Source of the DNA: Olsenella_L kribbiana
GTDB lineage: Bacteria; Actinomycetota; Coriobacteriia; Coriobacteriales; Atopobiaceae
NCBI RefSeq assembly: GCF_036408795.1
Contig: NZ_JAZGJP010000009.1
Span: 51,596-115,595, forward strand
Reading direction: 5' to 3'
DNA length: 64,000 bases
Of this stretch, positions 18,429 to 26,661 are shown piece after piece (within the stretch, counting starts at the first letter, position 1; each line of letters begins with the position of its first letter). The position numbers were made by a program, and so were the translations under genes. The notes beneath the pieces are model-generated. The model saw only the letters and a program-made list of their open reading frames with translations, made no database searches and was not told the DNA's origin.

Positions 18429-19010
18429 CTACCTCGGAGCAGAATATCTCGTCCCTCTTCCCGTGCCAGAGAAAGAGGCATGCCCCTTGTCGATGAGGGC
18501 CTTCAGAATGGACAGGGCTTTCGTTTTTCCAAAGCCTGTCGCTTGAGCCAGTTCCGACATCTGGAAGGACTTCCCGACCAGCTCGCGATACACCTTCCTC
18601 TCGTCCTCGGAGATGGGCAGCTCCCTGCTTGCCAGGGGAAGCGTCACGCGGATCGAGTTCTCGTAGACCTCGAATTATGGCTGCCTCTCGAAGATGTGGC
18701 ATGCTTTCCTGATTCTGGGAATTCCGGTCCTGAATCTCTCAATCAGATGCAGCCGGAAGAAGACATTCCCCAGTATCGGATTCCTCAGCTTTGAGACCTG
18801 GCCGTCCAGATATTCCTGAACGCTGATTCCCGACGGAAGGCCTCACGGCGACGTAATCTCTACCCTATCCTGATACATCGCGACACGCACATTGGCATCG
18901 ACGTCCCACGTCCTGTGCGCCAGAGCATTTGCAAGCGCCTCGCTCGTCAGCTTAAAGAAGGCAAGCATCGTCTTTCCGCTCTTTCCATCTCTTCGCATCT
19001 GCATTGCGCC
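18429..19010 (-). pseudogene. Truncated AlbA/HATPase_c_4 regulator with two nonsense codons
   Basis: From an ATG at 18968 one frame reads LTSEALANALAHRTWDVDAN, YQDRVEITSP, TGA, GLPSGISVQEYLDGQVSKLR, NPILGNVFFRLHLIERF, TAA, then ENSIRVTLPLAS and a winged helix (FQMSELAQATGFGKTKALS) ending at 18429. Stops are at 18843-18845 and 18675-18677. Reading through them restores the ATP-binding and wHTH halves of the same family as the intact gene; the AlbA domain is missing and the remnant begins at array B. The last 72 codons could still be translated alone but lack a ribosome site. Confidence 0.8.
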
Positions 19011-19016
19011 AGAATT

Positions 19017-19075
19017 GCGCTAACGCGCTGAAACCACTAGCGCATATGCGCTATTTCTTGAAGCGCATAATGCTT
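19017..19075. repeat. Array B of 23-bp-period palindromic elements
   Basis: GCGCTAACGCGCT (19017-19029), 9 bp, AGCGCATATGCGCT (19039-19052), 9 bp, then a decayed third element AGCGCATAATGCTT (19062-19075). Same order, same spacing as array A. It borders the 5' end of the broken AlbA-type gene. Confidence 0.78.
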
Positions 19076-19276
19076 CGCCGCTGGGATCTGCATCCCCGTC
19101 GCCTTGTCGCCAGAGGTCGCAGGACATAATTGGCTCCGCGATCAAGCGGCATGCCGGCTTTTCATGGCTGGCGAATATGCAGCTCACAGCCTTTGTCTCC
19201 AGCATTCATGAAAGCATTGGCCCCTTCAGGGCCAATCACCCCATCCCCGCGCCTTCGACCTATAGATTGCGCTGGA

Positions 19277-19361
19277 AACGCGCTAACGCGCTGAAACGTT
19301 TAGCGCATATGCGCTGGCGTATTTAGCGCATATGCGCTATTCGGTCCGGAGCATATGCGCC
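19277..19361. repeat. Array C of 23-bp-period palindromic elements
   Basis: CGCGCTAACGCGCT (19279-19292), AGCGCATATGCGCT (19302-19315 and 19325-19338) and a decayed fourth element GGAGCATATGCGCC (19348-19361), all with 9-bp spacers. No intact gene begins directly beside it. Confidence 0.78.
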
Positions 19362-19389
19362 GGCATAGAGCGTGCTGCCTGCCTATACA

Positions 19390-19422
19390 GGGACAGCCCC
19401 CGCGCGAAGCAGGGGCTGTCCC
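19390..19422 (-). terminator. Hairpin after the maltodextrin operon
   Basis: GGGACAGCCCC (19390-19400) pairs with 19412-19422, 35 bases past the ATPase stop. T tract absent. Confidence 0.55.
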
Positions 19423-19456
19423 AGGGGAGATAATTGGGGGGAATCGATTCGGGAGA

Positions 19457-20656
19457 TTAGAGCTCGAGGTTCTTGGACGTCTCCTTGCTGAACATGTGGA
19501 TGACAGAGGTCGGGAACGTGTATTCGACCTTGTCGCCGAGACGGTAGTTGGCAGCGTGGCCGTTGCCCTCCTCCATCATGTTGACGACAGCGATGACATC
19601 CTGGCCGAGGCTCGTCATGTGCAGGTGCACCGTGGAGCCCATCATCTCGGACACATCGACCGTGCCCTCGAGGCGCGGGCCATCCGTGACGCCGAGCGTG
19701 AGATGCTCAGGACGGACGCCGAGCGTGATGGTCTGGGACTGCACGTCGTGGGAAGCGAGGTTGGCAGCCTTGTCCTTCGGCACCTTGATCGTGACATCGC
19801 CGAGCTTGACGGCGTAGTCAGCGCCGGAGCGGACGAGGTCGGCGTCGAAGAAGTTCATCTGCGGCACGCCGATGAAGCCTGCGACGAAGAGGTTGGCCGG
19901 CGTCTCGAAGACCTCCTGCGGGGTACCGATCTGCTGGACCTCGCCGTCCTTCATGACGACAATGCGGTCGCCCAAGGTCATTGCCTCGGTCTGGTCATGC
20001 GTGACGTACATGAAGGTCGTATCGATCTTCTGGCGCAGCTTGATGATCTCTGCGCGCATCTGGTTCCTGAGCTTTGCGTCGAGGTTCGAGAGCGGCTCGT
20101 CCATGAGGAGGACCTTCGGCTCACGTACGATGGCGCGGCCGATAGCGACACGCTGGCGCTGGCCGCCGGAGAGTGCCTTCGGCTTGCGGTCGAGGTACTG
20201 GGTGATGCCCAGGGTCTCTGCAGCCTCGCGGACCTTCTTGTCGATCTCGTCCTTCGGAAGCTTCCTCAGCTTCAGCGGGAATGCCATGTTGTCGTAGACG
20301 GTCATGTGCGGGTAGAGGGCGTAGGACTGGAAGACCATTGCGATATCGCGGTCCTTCGGCGCCACGTCGTTCATGAGCTTGCCGTCGATGTAGAGCTCGC
20401 CGCCGGAGATGGACTCAAGGCCTGCAACCATGCGCAGGGTCGTGGACTTGCCGCAGCCGGAAGGTCCGACGAGCACGATGAACTCGCGGTCCTTGATCTC
20501 GAGGTTGAAGTCCTCGACCGCGACGACACCTTCGTCCGTGACCTTGAGGTTCGCGTTGTGCTTCTTCTCCGGCTCCTTCTTGCCGAAGTGCTTCTTCTTG
20601 GCAGGCTCCGTATTCGGATAGATCTTGGTGATGTGCCTGAGGCTCACATCGGACAT
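19457..20656 (-). CDS. msmK: Sugar ABC transporter ATPase (MsmK/UgpC/MalK type)
   Basis: 399 residues. Walker A GPSGCGKST, Q loop VFQSYALYPHMTVYDNMAF, signature LSGGQRQRVAIGRAI, Walker B VLLMDEPLSNLD, switch VTHDQTEAM; then the C-terminal regulatory TOBE/OB domain (residues about 260-399) that marks the sugar-importer class. An insertion of about 25 residues after the first strand (KKKHFGKKEPEKKHNA) is unusual. The start at 20656 follows the malQ TAA by a single base, with the ribosome site GGAAGGGAC inside the malQ end. It energises the MalFG-type permease of this operon. Confidence 0.93.
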   Translation of the reverse strand: MSDVSLRHITKIYPNTEPAKKKHFGKKEPEKKHNANLKVTDEGVVAVEDFNLEIKDREFIVLVGPSGCGKSTTLRMVAGLESISGGELYIDGKLMNDVAPKDRDIAMVFQSYALYPHMTVYDNMAFPLKLRKLPKDEIDKKVREAAETLGITQYLDRKPKALSGGQRQRVAIGRAIVREPKVLLMDEPLSNLDAKLRNQMRAEIIKLRQKIDTTFMYVTHDQTEAMTLGDRIVVMKDGEVQQIGTPQEVFETPANLFVAGFIGVPQMNFFDADLVRSGADYAVKLGDVTIKVPKDKAANLASHDVQSQTITLGVRPEHLTLGVTDGPRLEGTVDVSEMMGSTVHLHMTSLGQDVIAVVNMMEEGNGHAANYRLGDKVEYTFPTSVIHMFSKETSKNLEL

Positions 20657-20657
20657 G

Positions 20658-22148
20658 CTACTTACCGTCCCTTCCATAGAGGTGAGTCATCGCAGCGAGG
20701 CGCTGGATGAGCTCGGGGCTTGCCTGGCCCGGGAGCAGCCGCCATTGCCAATTGCCGCCCAGAACACCAGGAATATTCATGCGTGACTCAGAACCAAGCT
20801 CGAGGTAGTCCTGCATCTGAGCCACAAAGAGATTGGCAATGCTGCTCATGCCGCCGCGGATGAATCCCCAGACGAAGTCCTCGTCGGACTTGATGCCCAG
20901 GTAGTCGCACGCCATTGCGACATCTTCCGGTGCCGCCTCGTGCTTCCAGGCGATGAGCGGTGGATTGTCGTGCGTGCCGGTATAGCACACGCAGTTCCAG
21001 ATATGGCAATGGGGCATGTAGTCCGATCCCCCATCGCGCGAATCGAAGGCAAACTCGAGCACCTTCATGCCCGGGAAGCCGGAATCGAGGAGAAGCTGGC
21101 GCACTTCAGGCGTGGGATAGCCCAGGTCCTCGGCGATGAACGTGATGCCGGGGAACTGCTCCTTCAAGAGTCCCACGAGCTTCATGCCCGGACCCTTGAC
21201 CCAATGTCCGTTGCGTGCCGTCTTCTCGCCGTAAGGCACAGCCCAGTACGACTCGAAGCCGCGGAAATGGTCGATGCGCAGGGCATCGTAGAGCCTGCCT
21301 GCGCCTGCGACGCGCTGGATCCACCAGGCGAAGCCGTCCTTCTCCATTGCGTCGTAGTCGTAGAGGGGGTTGCCCCAGAGCTGGCCGTCGGCGCTGAAGT
21401 AGTCAGGAGGAACTCCTGCCACCTCGTAGGGCACGTTCTTCTCGTCGAGCTGGAAGCACTGGGGGTTTGCCCAGACGTCGGCAGAATCCATTGCGACATA
21501 GATCGGCATGTCGCCCAGGATCTTCACGCCCTTGGCATGCGCGTAGGCGCGGAGCGCTTCCCACTGCTTGAAGAAGAGGTACTGCACATAGATGTAGTAA
21601 TCGATATCGTCCTTGAGCTCAGAAGCGTAGCGCTTGAGCGCTTCGGGCTTCCTCAGCCTTGCATCCTCGTCTGGCCACTCGTTCCAGGCGACCATGCCGA
21701 AGTGCTCCTTGATGCTCATGAAGAGGGCATAGTCCTCGAGCCAGGTGGAATTGGCCTCGCGGAACTCCTTGACCTCGGCAGCGTCGCGGGAAAGTCCGCG
21801 CTTGGCTGCCTTCCGGAGGAGCTTCGGCCTCATCTCATAGAGCAGAGCATAGTCGACGCGCGCCGGATCCTCTCCCCAGGAGATGCCCTCCACCTCGTCT
21901 TTCTCGAGGAGACCGTCTGCGACGAGCAGGTCGAGATCGACGAAGTAGGGGTTTCCTGCGAAGGCCGACGGACTCTGGTAAGGGGAGTCGCCGTAGCTCG
22001 TCGGCCCGACGGGAAGGATCTGCCACCAGGACTGCTTGGCGTCGGCGAGGAAGTCCACGAACTCATAGGCTGCCTCGCCCAAGGTGCCGATGCCATGAGG
22101 AGAAGGGAGCGACGATATCGGAAGGATGATGCCGCTTGCACGTTTCAT
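20658..22148 (-). CDS. malQ: 4-alpha-glucanotransferase (amylomaltase)
   Basis: 496 residues, GH77, standard length. It transfers glucan units between maltodextrins and releases glucose in the cytoplasm. Visible motifs: RASGIILPISSLPSPHGIGTLG at the N-terminus, QILPVGPTSYGDSPYQSPSAFAGNP, the catalytic nucleophile region DALRIDHFRGFESYW, the acid/base FIAEDLGYPTPEV and the third acid in YTGTHDNPPL. The start (MKRASGI) comes 10 bases after the permease stop. Its place inside the sugar ABC operon supports maltodextrin as the substrate. Confidence 0.95.
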   Translation of the reverse strand: MKRASGIILPISSLPSPHGIGTLGEAAYEFVDFLADAKQSWWQILPVGPTSYGDSPYQSPSAFAGNPYFVDLDLLVADGLLEKDEVEGISWGEDPARVDYALLYEMRPKLLRKAAKRGLSRDAAEVKEFREANSTWLEDYALFMSIKEHFGMVAWNEWPDEDARLRKPEALKRYASELKDDIDYYIYVQYLFFKQWEALRAYAHAKGVKILGDMPIYVAMDSADVWANPQCFQLDEKNVPYEVAGVPPDYFSADGQLWGNPLYDYDAMEKDGFAWWIQRVAGAGRLYDALRIDHFRGFESYWAVPYGEKTARNGHWVKGPGMKLVGLLKEQFPGITFIAEDLGYPTPEVRQLLLDSGFPGMKVLEFAFDSRDGGSDYMPHCHIWNCVCYTGTHDNPPLIAWKHEAAPEDVAMACDYLGIKSDEDFVWGFIRGGMSSIANLFVAQMQDYLELGSESRMNIPGVLGGNWQWRLLPGQASPELIQRLAAMTHLYGRDGK

Positions 22149-22158
22149 GAGATGAAGC

Positions 22159-23022
22159 CTATCCCTTGACTGCGCCAGCTGCGACACCCTTGATGATGTA
22201 CTTCTGGCATGCGAAGTAGAAGATGATGACAGGAATGATGGACATGAGGATCAGTGCCATCGTGGCGCCGAGATCGACTGTGCCGTAGGAGCCCTTCAGA
22301 TACTGGATCTGGATAGGAATCGTGCGGTACTTGTTGATGTCGAGCACCAAGTACGGCAGAAGGTAGTCGTTCCAGACCCACATGATCTCGAGGATGCCGA
22401 CCGAGATGAGCGTCGGCTTGAGCATCGGGAGCACCACGCAGAAGAACGTACGGACGGGTCCGCAGCCGTCAATGGCGGCAGCTTCCTCGATCTCGAGCGG
22501 GATGGACTTGACGAAGCCTGTGAACATGAAGATGGCAAGGCCTGCGCCGAAGCCGAGGTAGATGACAGGAATGGTCCAAGGGGTGTTGAGCTGCAGGGTG
22601 TCTGCCGTCTTCGAGAGGGTGAACATGACCATCTGGAAGGGGACGACCATCGAGAAGATGCAGAGGTAGTAGATGATCTTGCAGAACTTCGAATTCACGC
22701 GGGCAATGTACCATGCTGCCATCGAGCAGAAGAAGAGGATCAGGAACGTGGAGAGCACGGTGATGAGCGCAGAGTAGCCTGCAGCCATCCAGAAGTTGTA
22801 GTTGCCGAACGTGACGCCGGTGATGAAGTTCTGCCAGCCTGCGAAGGACTCTGCCGTCGGCAGGGCGAACGTCTCGGTCTTGACGTAGGTGTTGAGCTTG
22901 AACGAGTTGATGACGACAGCGACGACCGGGAGCACCCAGATGAAGCAGATGATGGCGAAGATGACCGCGAGGGCTGTCTTTCCGTGCTTTTCGGACGTGA
23001 GCGTCTGCTGTGCTTGCTTCAT
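22159..23022 (-). CDS. Sugar ABC transporter permease (MalG type)
   Basis: 287 residues, six membrane helices. The EAA loop is EIEEAAAIDGCGPVRTFFCVVLPMLKP. Start codon overlaps the stop of the MalF-type gene (TAATG) with GGGAGG upstream. Forms the channel with the preceding gene product. Confidence 0.93.
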   Translation of the reverse strand: MKQAQQTLTSEKHGKTALAVIFAIICFIWVLPVVAVVINSFKLNTYVKTETFALPTAESFAGWQNFITGVTFGNYNFWMAAGYSALITVLSTFLILFFCSMAAWYIARVNSKFCKIIYYLCIFSMVVPFQMVMFTLSKTADTLQLNTPWTIPVIYLGFGAGLAIFMFTGFVKSIPLEIEEAAAIDGCGPVRTFFCVVLPMLKPTLISVGILEIMWVWNDYLLPYLVLDINKYRTIPIQIQYLKGSYGTVDLGATMALILMSIIPVIIFYFACQKYIIKGVAAGAVKG

Positions 23023-23924
23023 TACTGCTGCACCTCCCTGGAGCGGGTGTACTTGAGCTGTGCCAGGCCCATGGCGGCAACAAGGATGAAGAAGATCACA
23101 GCCTTGGCCTGTGCCACGCCACGGTTCGCAGCGCCTGCCGTGTAGAACGTGTTGTAGATGTTCAGAGCCATCATTTCGGTCGTGTTGATCGTCGAGCCGT
23201 CGGCGAGCTGCGTGTACGGCAGGCCGCCCGTGAGCGCGAGGTTCTGATCGAAGAGCTTGAAGCCGTTCGTGAGGGTCAGGAACGTGCAGATCGTGATGGA
23301 CGGCATGACATTCGGGATGATGACCTTGAAGAGGGTCTGCGCCTTGCTGGCGCCGTCGATCTTCGCTGCCTCGATCATGTCCTCAGGGACAGCCTGGAGG
23401 CCTGCGATGTAGATGATCATCATGTAGCCGATCTGCTGCCAGCACATGAGGATGATGAGGCCCCAGAAGCCGTACTTCGTCTCCAGGAGGATCGAGGTGC
23501 CGTACTGCTGCAGGATGCCGTCGAAGATCATGGACCAGATGTAGCCGAGGACGATGCCGCCGATCAGGTTAGGCATGAAGAAGATCGTGCGGAAGAGCGT
23601 CGATCCCTTGATGCCCTGCGTGAGCACATAGGCAACGAAGAAGGCGATCACGTTGATGAGGACGAGAAGGACGACTGCCGTGAGCGCCGTGTACCAGAAC
23701 GAATGCTGGAAGGACTGGTCGGTAAGCGCTGCAGCGTAGTTGCTGAGACCGACGAACTTTGCATTGTTCGTCGTCTTGAACGAGCAGAACGACAGGTAGA
23801 TGCCCTGGATGAACGGCCAGACGAAGCCGATCACGAAGGCAACGGTGACCGGGAGGATGAAGAGCCATGACCACTTCTTCGTGGCACGGATCTGCGAATT
23901 CTCGGCCAAAGCCTTGCTTTTCAT
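23022..23924 (-). CDS. Sugar ABC transporter permease (MalF type)
   Basis: 300 residues, six membrane helices, no large periplasmic insert. The EAA loop is EDMIEAAKIDGASKAQTLFKVIIPNVMPS. It follows the binding-protein gene after a 91-bp gap containing a hairpin and overlaps the next permease by one base. Confidence 0.93.
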   Translation of the reverse strand: MKSKALAENSQIRATKKWSWLFILPVTVAFVIGFVWPFIQGIYLSFCSFKTTNNAKFVGLSNYAAALTDQSFQHSFWYTALTAVVLLVLINVIAFFVAYVLTQGIKGSTLFRTIFFMPNLIGGIVLGYIWSMIFDGILQQYGTSILLETKYGFWGLIILMCWQQIGYMMIIYIAGLQAVPEDMIEAAKIDGASKAQTLFKVIIPNVMPSITICTFLTLTNGFKLFDQNLALTGGLPYTQLADGSTINTTEMMALNIYNTFYTAGAANRGVAQAKAVIFFILVAAMGLAQLKYTRSREVQQ

Positions 23925-23953
23925 ATCTCACTCCTTTGCTTGGAACGTAAGAG

Positions 23954-23991
23954 GGGCGGGAACCAGGCGCGGACGCGTCCGGCTCCCGCCC
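23954..23991 (-). other. Intercistronic hairpin after sugar-binding protein gene
   Basis: GGGCGGGA (23954-23961) pairs with TCCCGCCC (23984-23991), with an inner GGACGCGTCC palindrome. Same position as in the amino-acid operon, between binding protein and first permease. Confidence 0.6.
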
Positions 23992-24015
23992 TTGCTGAGA
24001 CTGATTCAGCTGGCC

Positions 24016-25356
24016 TTAGCCATTGACCTTCTTGTAGTTGGAAGCCCAACCATCGACGAAGGCGGTCTTGACGTCAGCCCAGGTCGAATCGGAAGGATCT
24101 GCCGTGTAGGAGTTCAGAGCAGAGACGAGAGCAGCACGGTAGGCATCGACGTTCGGCTGGAAGTTCGTTGCCCAGTCCATCGTGTAGCAGCCCTTGTCCT
24201 GGTACTCCTTGGCGTTGTTGAGGTACGGGTTGTCGCCTTCCGGAGAGTTCTTGTACGGGAGGATGCCGAGGTTCTCGACCATGGTCTTGGAAGCGTCAGG
24301 ATCGGAGACCAGCCAGACCATGAAGTCCATCGTGGCCTTCTTGTCCTCGTCGGAGGCGTTGTCGTTGATGGCCCAGCAGTTCTCGGTGCCGCAGTTCAGG
24401 CCGGCGTTCTCCTCGCCGTCAACGCCGCAGTAGTACGGGATGCAGCAGGAGTTTGCAACCTTGCCCTTGAAGTCCTTGTAGCCGAAGGAGCCGGTGAAGA
24501 TGAAGGCTGCCTTGCCCTCTGCGAACTCGGTCGAAGGATCGTGGCCGCCCGTGGCGAGCGTGTTCGGCTCGACGAGGGAGTTGTTGATGGCGAGGTCGAA
24601 GAGCTTCTTGTAGTTCGGCAGATAGTCGCCGGTGATCGTTGCAGGGGCAGACGTCCACTTCGTGCCAGCCTTCTTCTCCTCGTAGAAGTACTCGAGGTTG
24701 GCAAGGTGGCCAGTGACACGCCAGGAAGCGGAGGAGTCCAGGTCGGTTGCGACGAAGGCGTCGAAGCCGAGCTTGGAAGCGTTCTTGTGGATGTCCTCGA
24801 CGACGGTCTTGAGGGAGTCGAAGTCCTTGATGTCGTCGACGCTGTGGCCTGCCTTCTCGACGAGGTCCTTGTTCACGACGATGCCGTAGCACTCGTAGCA
24901 GTAGCCGATGGAGACGAGCTTGCCGGACTCGTCGTAGAGGTTGTAGTCATTCGTCGTGAGCTCGTTTGCGATGGGGGTGTCGGAGAGGTCCATTGCGTAG
25001 TCTGCCCACTCCTTGACGCCGGCCTGGTTGCCGATGACGAAGAGGGTCGGAGCCTCGGACTTGTCCATCTCGGACGTGAGCGTCTGCTCGTAGGTGCCGG
25101 AAGCTGCGGTCTGGACCTTGACCTTGACGTTAGGATACTTCTCCATGTAGTCGGAGGCGAGCTTCTGAGCTGCGGTATCGAGCTCAGGCTTGAAGTTCAG
25201 CCAATAGACGTTGCCGGAACGGTCGTCGGAGTTGGAGCTGGAAGAGCTCGAGCTCGAAGAATCGGAAGAGCTGGAGTTGCCGCAGGCAGCAAGACCAAGA
25301 GCTGCGAGACCTGCGCCGGCGCCACCGACGAACGACCTACGTGTAATCGACTTCAT
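24016..25356 (-). CDS. Sugar ABC transporter substrate-binding lipoprotein (Tat signal)
   Basis: 446 residues, family-1 extracellular binding protein. Twin arginines at 6-7 (TRRSFVGG) and a lipobox (GLAAC, C25), then a poly-Ser tether. Mature part: VYWLNFKPELDTAAQKLASDY, aromatic-rich sugar site segments such as SIGYCYECYGIVVNKDLVEKAG and GKAAFIFTGSFGYKDF. AAAGGGGAG precedes the ATG. With malQ and a MalK-type ATPase in the operon it probably binds maltose or maltodextrin; not proven by sequence. Confidence 0.93.
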   Translation of the reverse strand: MKSITRRSFVGGAGAGLAALGLAACGNSSSSDSSSSSSSSSNSDDRSGNVYWLNFKPELDTAAQKLASDYMEKYPNVKVKVQTAASGTYEQTLTSEMDKSEAPTLFVIGNQAGVKEWADYAMDLSDTPIANELTTNDYNLYDESGKLVSIGYCYECYGIVVNKDLVEKAGHSVDDIKDFDSLKTVVEDIHKNASKLGFDAFVATDLDSSASWRVTGHLANLEYFYEEKKAGTKWTSAPATITGDYLPNYKKLFDLAINNSLVEPNTLATGGHDPSTEFAEGKAAFIFTGSFGYKDFKGKVANSCCIPYYCGVDGEENAGLNCGTENCWAINDNASDEDKKATMDFMVWLVSDPDASKTMVENLGILPYKNSPEGDNPYLNNAKEYQDKGCYTMDWATNFQPNVDAYRAALVSALNSYTADPSDSTWADVKTAFVDGWASNYKKVNG

Positions 25357-25401
25357 AGGAACTACTCCCCTTTCTTTGTCCGCCCTCCCTGGGCGGATGC
25401 C

Positions 25402-26412
25402 CTACAACGACTTAACGGTTCCACCAAGCCGCGGAGTCGTCTCCAACCGGATATGACGGTTGCCAGCACGTCCCTCAAGCACATCCACCAGAATGCGCAC
25501 TGCTTCCTCTCCCAGACGATCCTTGGGCTGGCACAAGGTCGTCAGTGTCGGGATGAGGTAATTGGATATCTCGATGCCGTCGATTGCGATGACCGAGACG
25601 TCATCGGGCACGCGCTTTCCGGCATCGTAGAGGGCCTTGATAGCTGCGATCGCGAGCGTATCTGCGACCGCGAAGAGTGCGGTGAAATCCTCGCGCCTGT
25701 CGGCGAAGTCCTTCACGCACCTATAGGAGGAAGCGAGATCGAAGTCTGCCGCCTCCAGGACGAGATCGGGATCGGGCTCGATGCCCTCCTCACGCAGCGC
25801 CTTGCAGTAGCCTGCATAGCGGCGCTCGGAGATGGAGTGATCTTCCGGGTTGTCCAGAAGGATCGCAATCCTTCTGTGTCCCCTCGAGACCAGGTACTTC
25901 ACGGCACGCTCGGCCTCTGCCTTGTCGTCGATTGCGACGGAGGAGTAGCTCGAGCGATCGAGGTTGCCGAAATGGTTCGTATACGTGCAGCACACATACG
26001 GAACCGTGAGCCCCTGCATCTCTGCCTTCGTATAGTCGTAGCGGCCGCCGAGGAAGATGACGCCGTTCAGGCGCTTGGACTGCACGAGCTCCGTGGCAGC
26101 CCTGACCTCGTCGTCGGTCGTGGAGACCTGGTGCAGCACCATCGTGTAGCCCGCTGCCTCGCACCCATGCTCGATCGTGCGGATGATGGGCGTGAAGAAG
26201 GGATTCGAGATGCCGCGGACCACAAGGCCAATGGCATTGACCTGGGTGCGGGCAAGGTCTCTGGCTGTGCTGTTCGGCGTGTAGTGCAGGTCGGACACAG
26301 CCTTCATGACCTTGTTTCTGACCTCGTCGGAGACGTCGGGATGGTTGTTGAGGACACGGGAGACCGTAGAGACCGAAACGCCGCAGTAGGCTGCGACATC
26401 CTTGATGGTCAT
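25402..26412 (-). CDS. LacI-family transcriptional regulator
   Basis: 336 residues. N-terminal helix-turn-helix and hinge (TIKDVAAYCGVSVSTVSRVLNNHPDVSDEVRNKV) and a periplasmic-binding-like effector domain (about 60-336). Start MTIKDV was chosen for the canonical LacI N-terminus and GGGGAG eight bases upstream. It is the first gene of the transport operon and lies divergent to the GH13 enzyme, the standard place for a local maltodextrin repressor such as MalR. Tandem operator-like repeats lie just upstream. Confidence 0.93.
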   Translation of the reverse strand: MTIKDVAAYCGVSVSTVSRVLNNHPDVSDEVRNKVMKAVSDLHYTPNSTARDLARTQVNAIGLVVRGISNPFFTPIIRTIEHGCEAAGYTMVLHQVSTTDDEVRAATELVQSKRLNGVIFLGGRYDYTKAEMQGLTVPYVCCTYTNHFGNLDRSSYSSVAIDDKAEAERAVKYLVSRGHRRIAILLDNPEDHSISERRYAGYCKALREEGIEPDPDLVLEAADFDLASSYRCVKDFADRREDFTALFAVADTLAIAAIKALYDAGKRVPDDVSVIAIDGIEISNYLIPTLTTLCQPKDRLGEEAVRILVDVLEGRAGNRHIRLETTPRLGGTVKSL

Positions 26413-26450
26413 TGCTCTCCCCTTCCATCCGTTACGTCCACCGATTCGTG

Positions 26451-26522
26451 AACGGTTATTCCTGTACGCATAACCGTTTCTGGTATCGTTTCTGGTAGCG
26501 TTACCGGAACCGTTGTCTACAT
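26451..26522. promoter_or_regulatory. LacI-type operator cluster with 12-bp tandem repeats
   Basis: An inverted repeat AACGGTTA (26451-26458) / TAACCGTT (26471-26478) runs directly into four tandem units with CGTT at 26475, 26487, 26499 and 26511, an exact 12-bp period; the first two units are CGTTTCTGGTAT and CGTTTCTGGTAG, the later ones diverge. Confidence 0.65.
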
Positions 26523-26581
26523 AAAACCACCATCCCCTCATTCGGTCAATGCATGTGGGGCGAACGGTATTTTATGAGCGG

Positions 26582-26591
26582 CGAACGTTCG
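26582..26591. promoter_or_regulatory. Palindromic LacI-family half-site pair upstream of GH13 gene
   Basis: CGAACGTTCG, a perfect 10-bp palindrome with the central CG expected for LacI-family operators, 70 bases before the GH13 start. A GCGAACGGT half site lies 23 bases earlier. Confidence 0.45.
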
Positions 26592-26661
26592 GAAAAGATT
26601 CTGCAAACGGTCTGCAAGGGTCTGGTCATGCCCCTGCAGCACAAGAGAGAGGAAGGACTGC

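Larger units (their letters stand above)
19011..19456. other. Non-coding remnant region with arrays B and C
   Basis: Apart from the two palindrome arrays, a short hairpin (ATTGGCCC/GGGCCAAT, 19212-19232) and the msmK terminator I see no gene. A 61-codon minus-strand frame at 19020-19205 has no ribosome site and no family resemblance. Confidence 0.6.

Noticed and set aside
19020..19205. 61-codon minus-strand frame between arrays B and C
   Set aside because: No ribosome site and no resemblance; its end runs into the palindromes.
16697..19361. CRISPR array
   Set aside because: Repeats are 14 bp with constant 9-bp spacers, only two to four units per array, no cas genes; iteron or operator arrays fit better.
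23800..26451. 883-codon plus-strand open frame
   Set aside because: Antisense to the binding lipoprotein and LacI gene, no family features.
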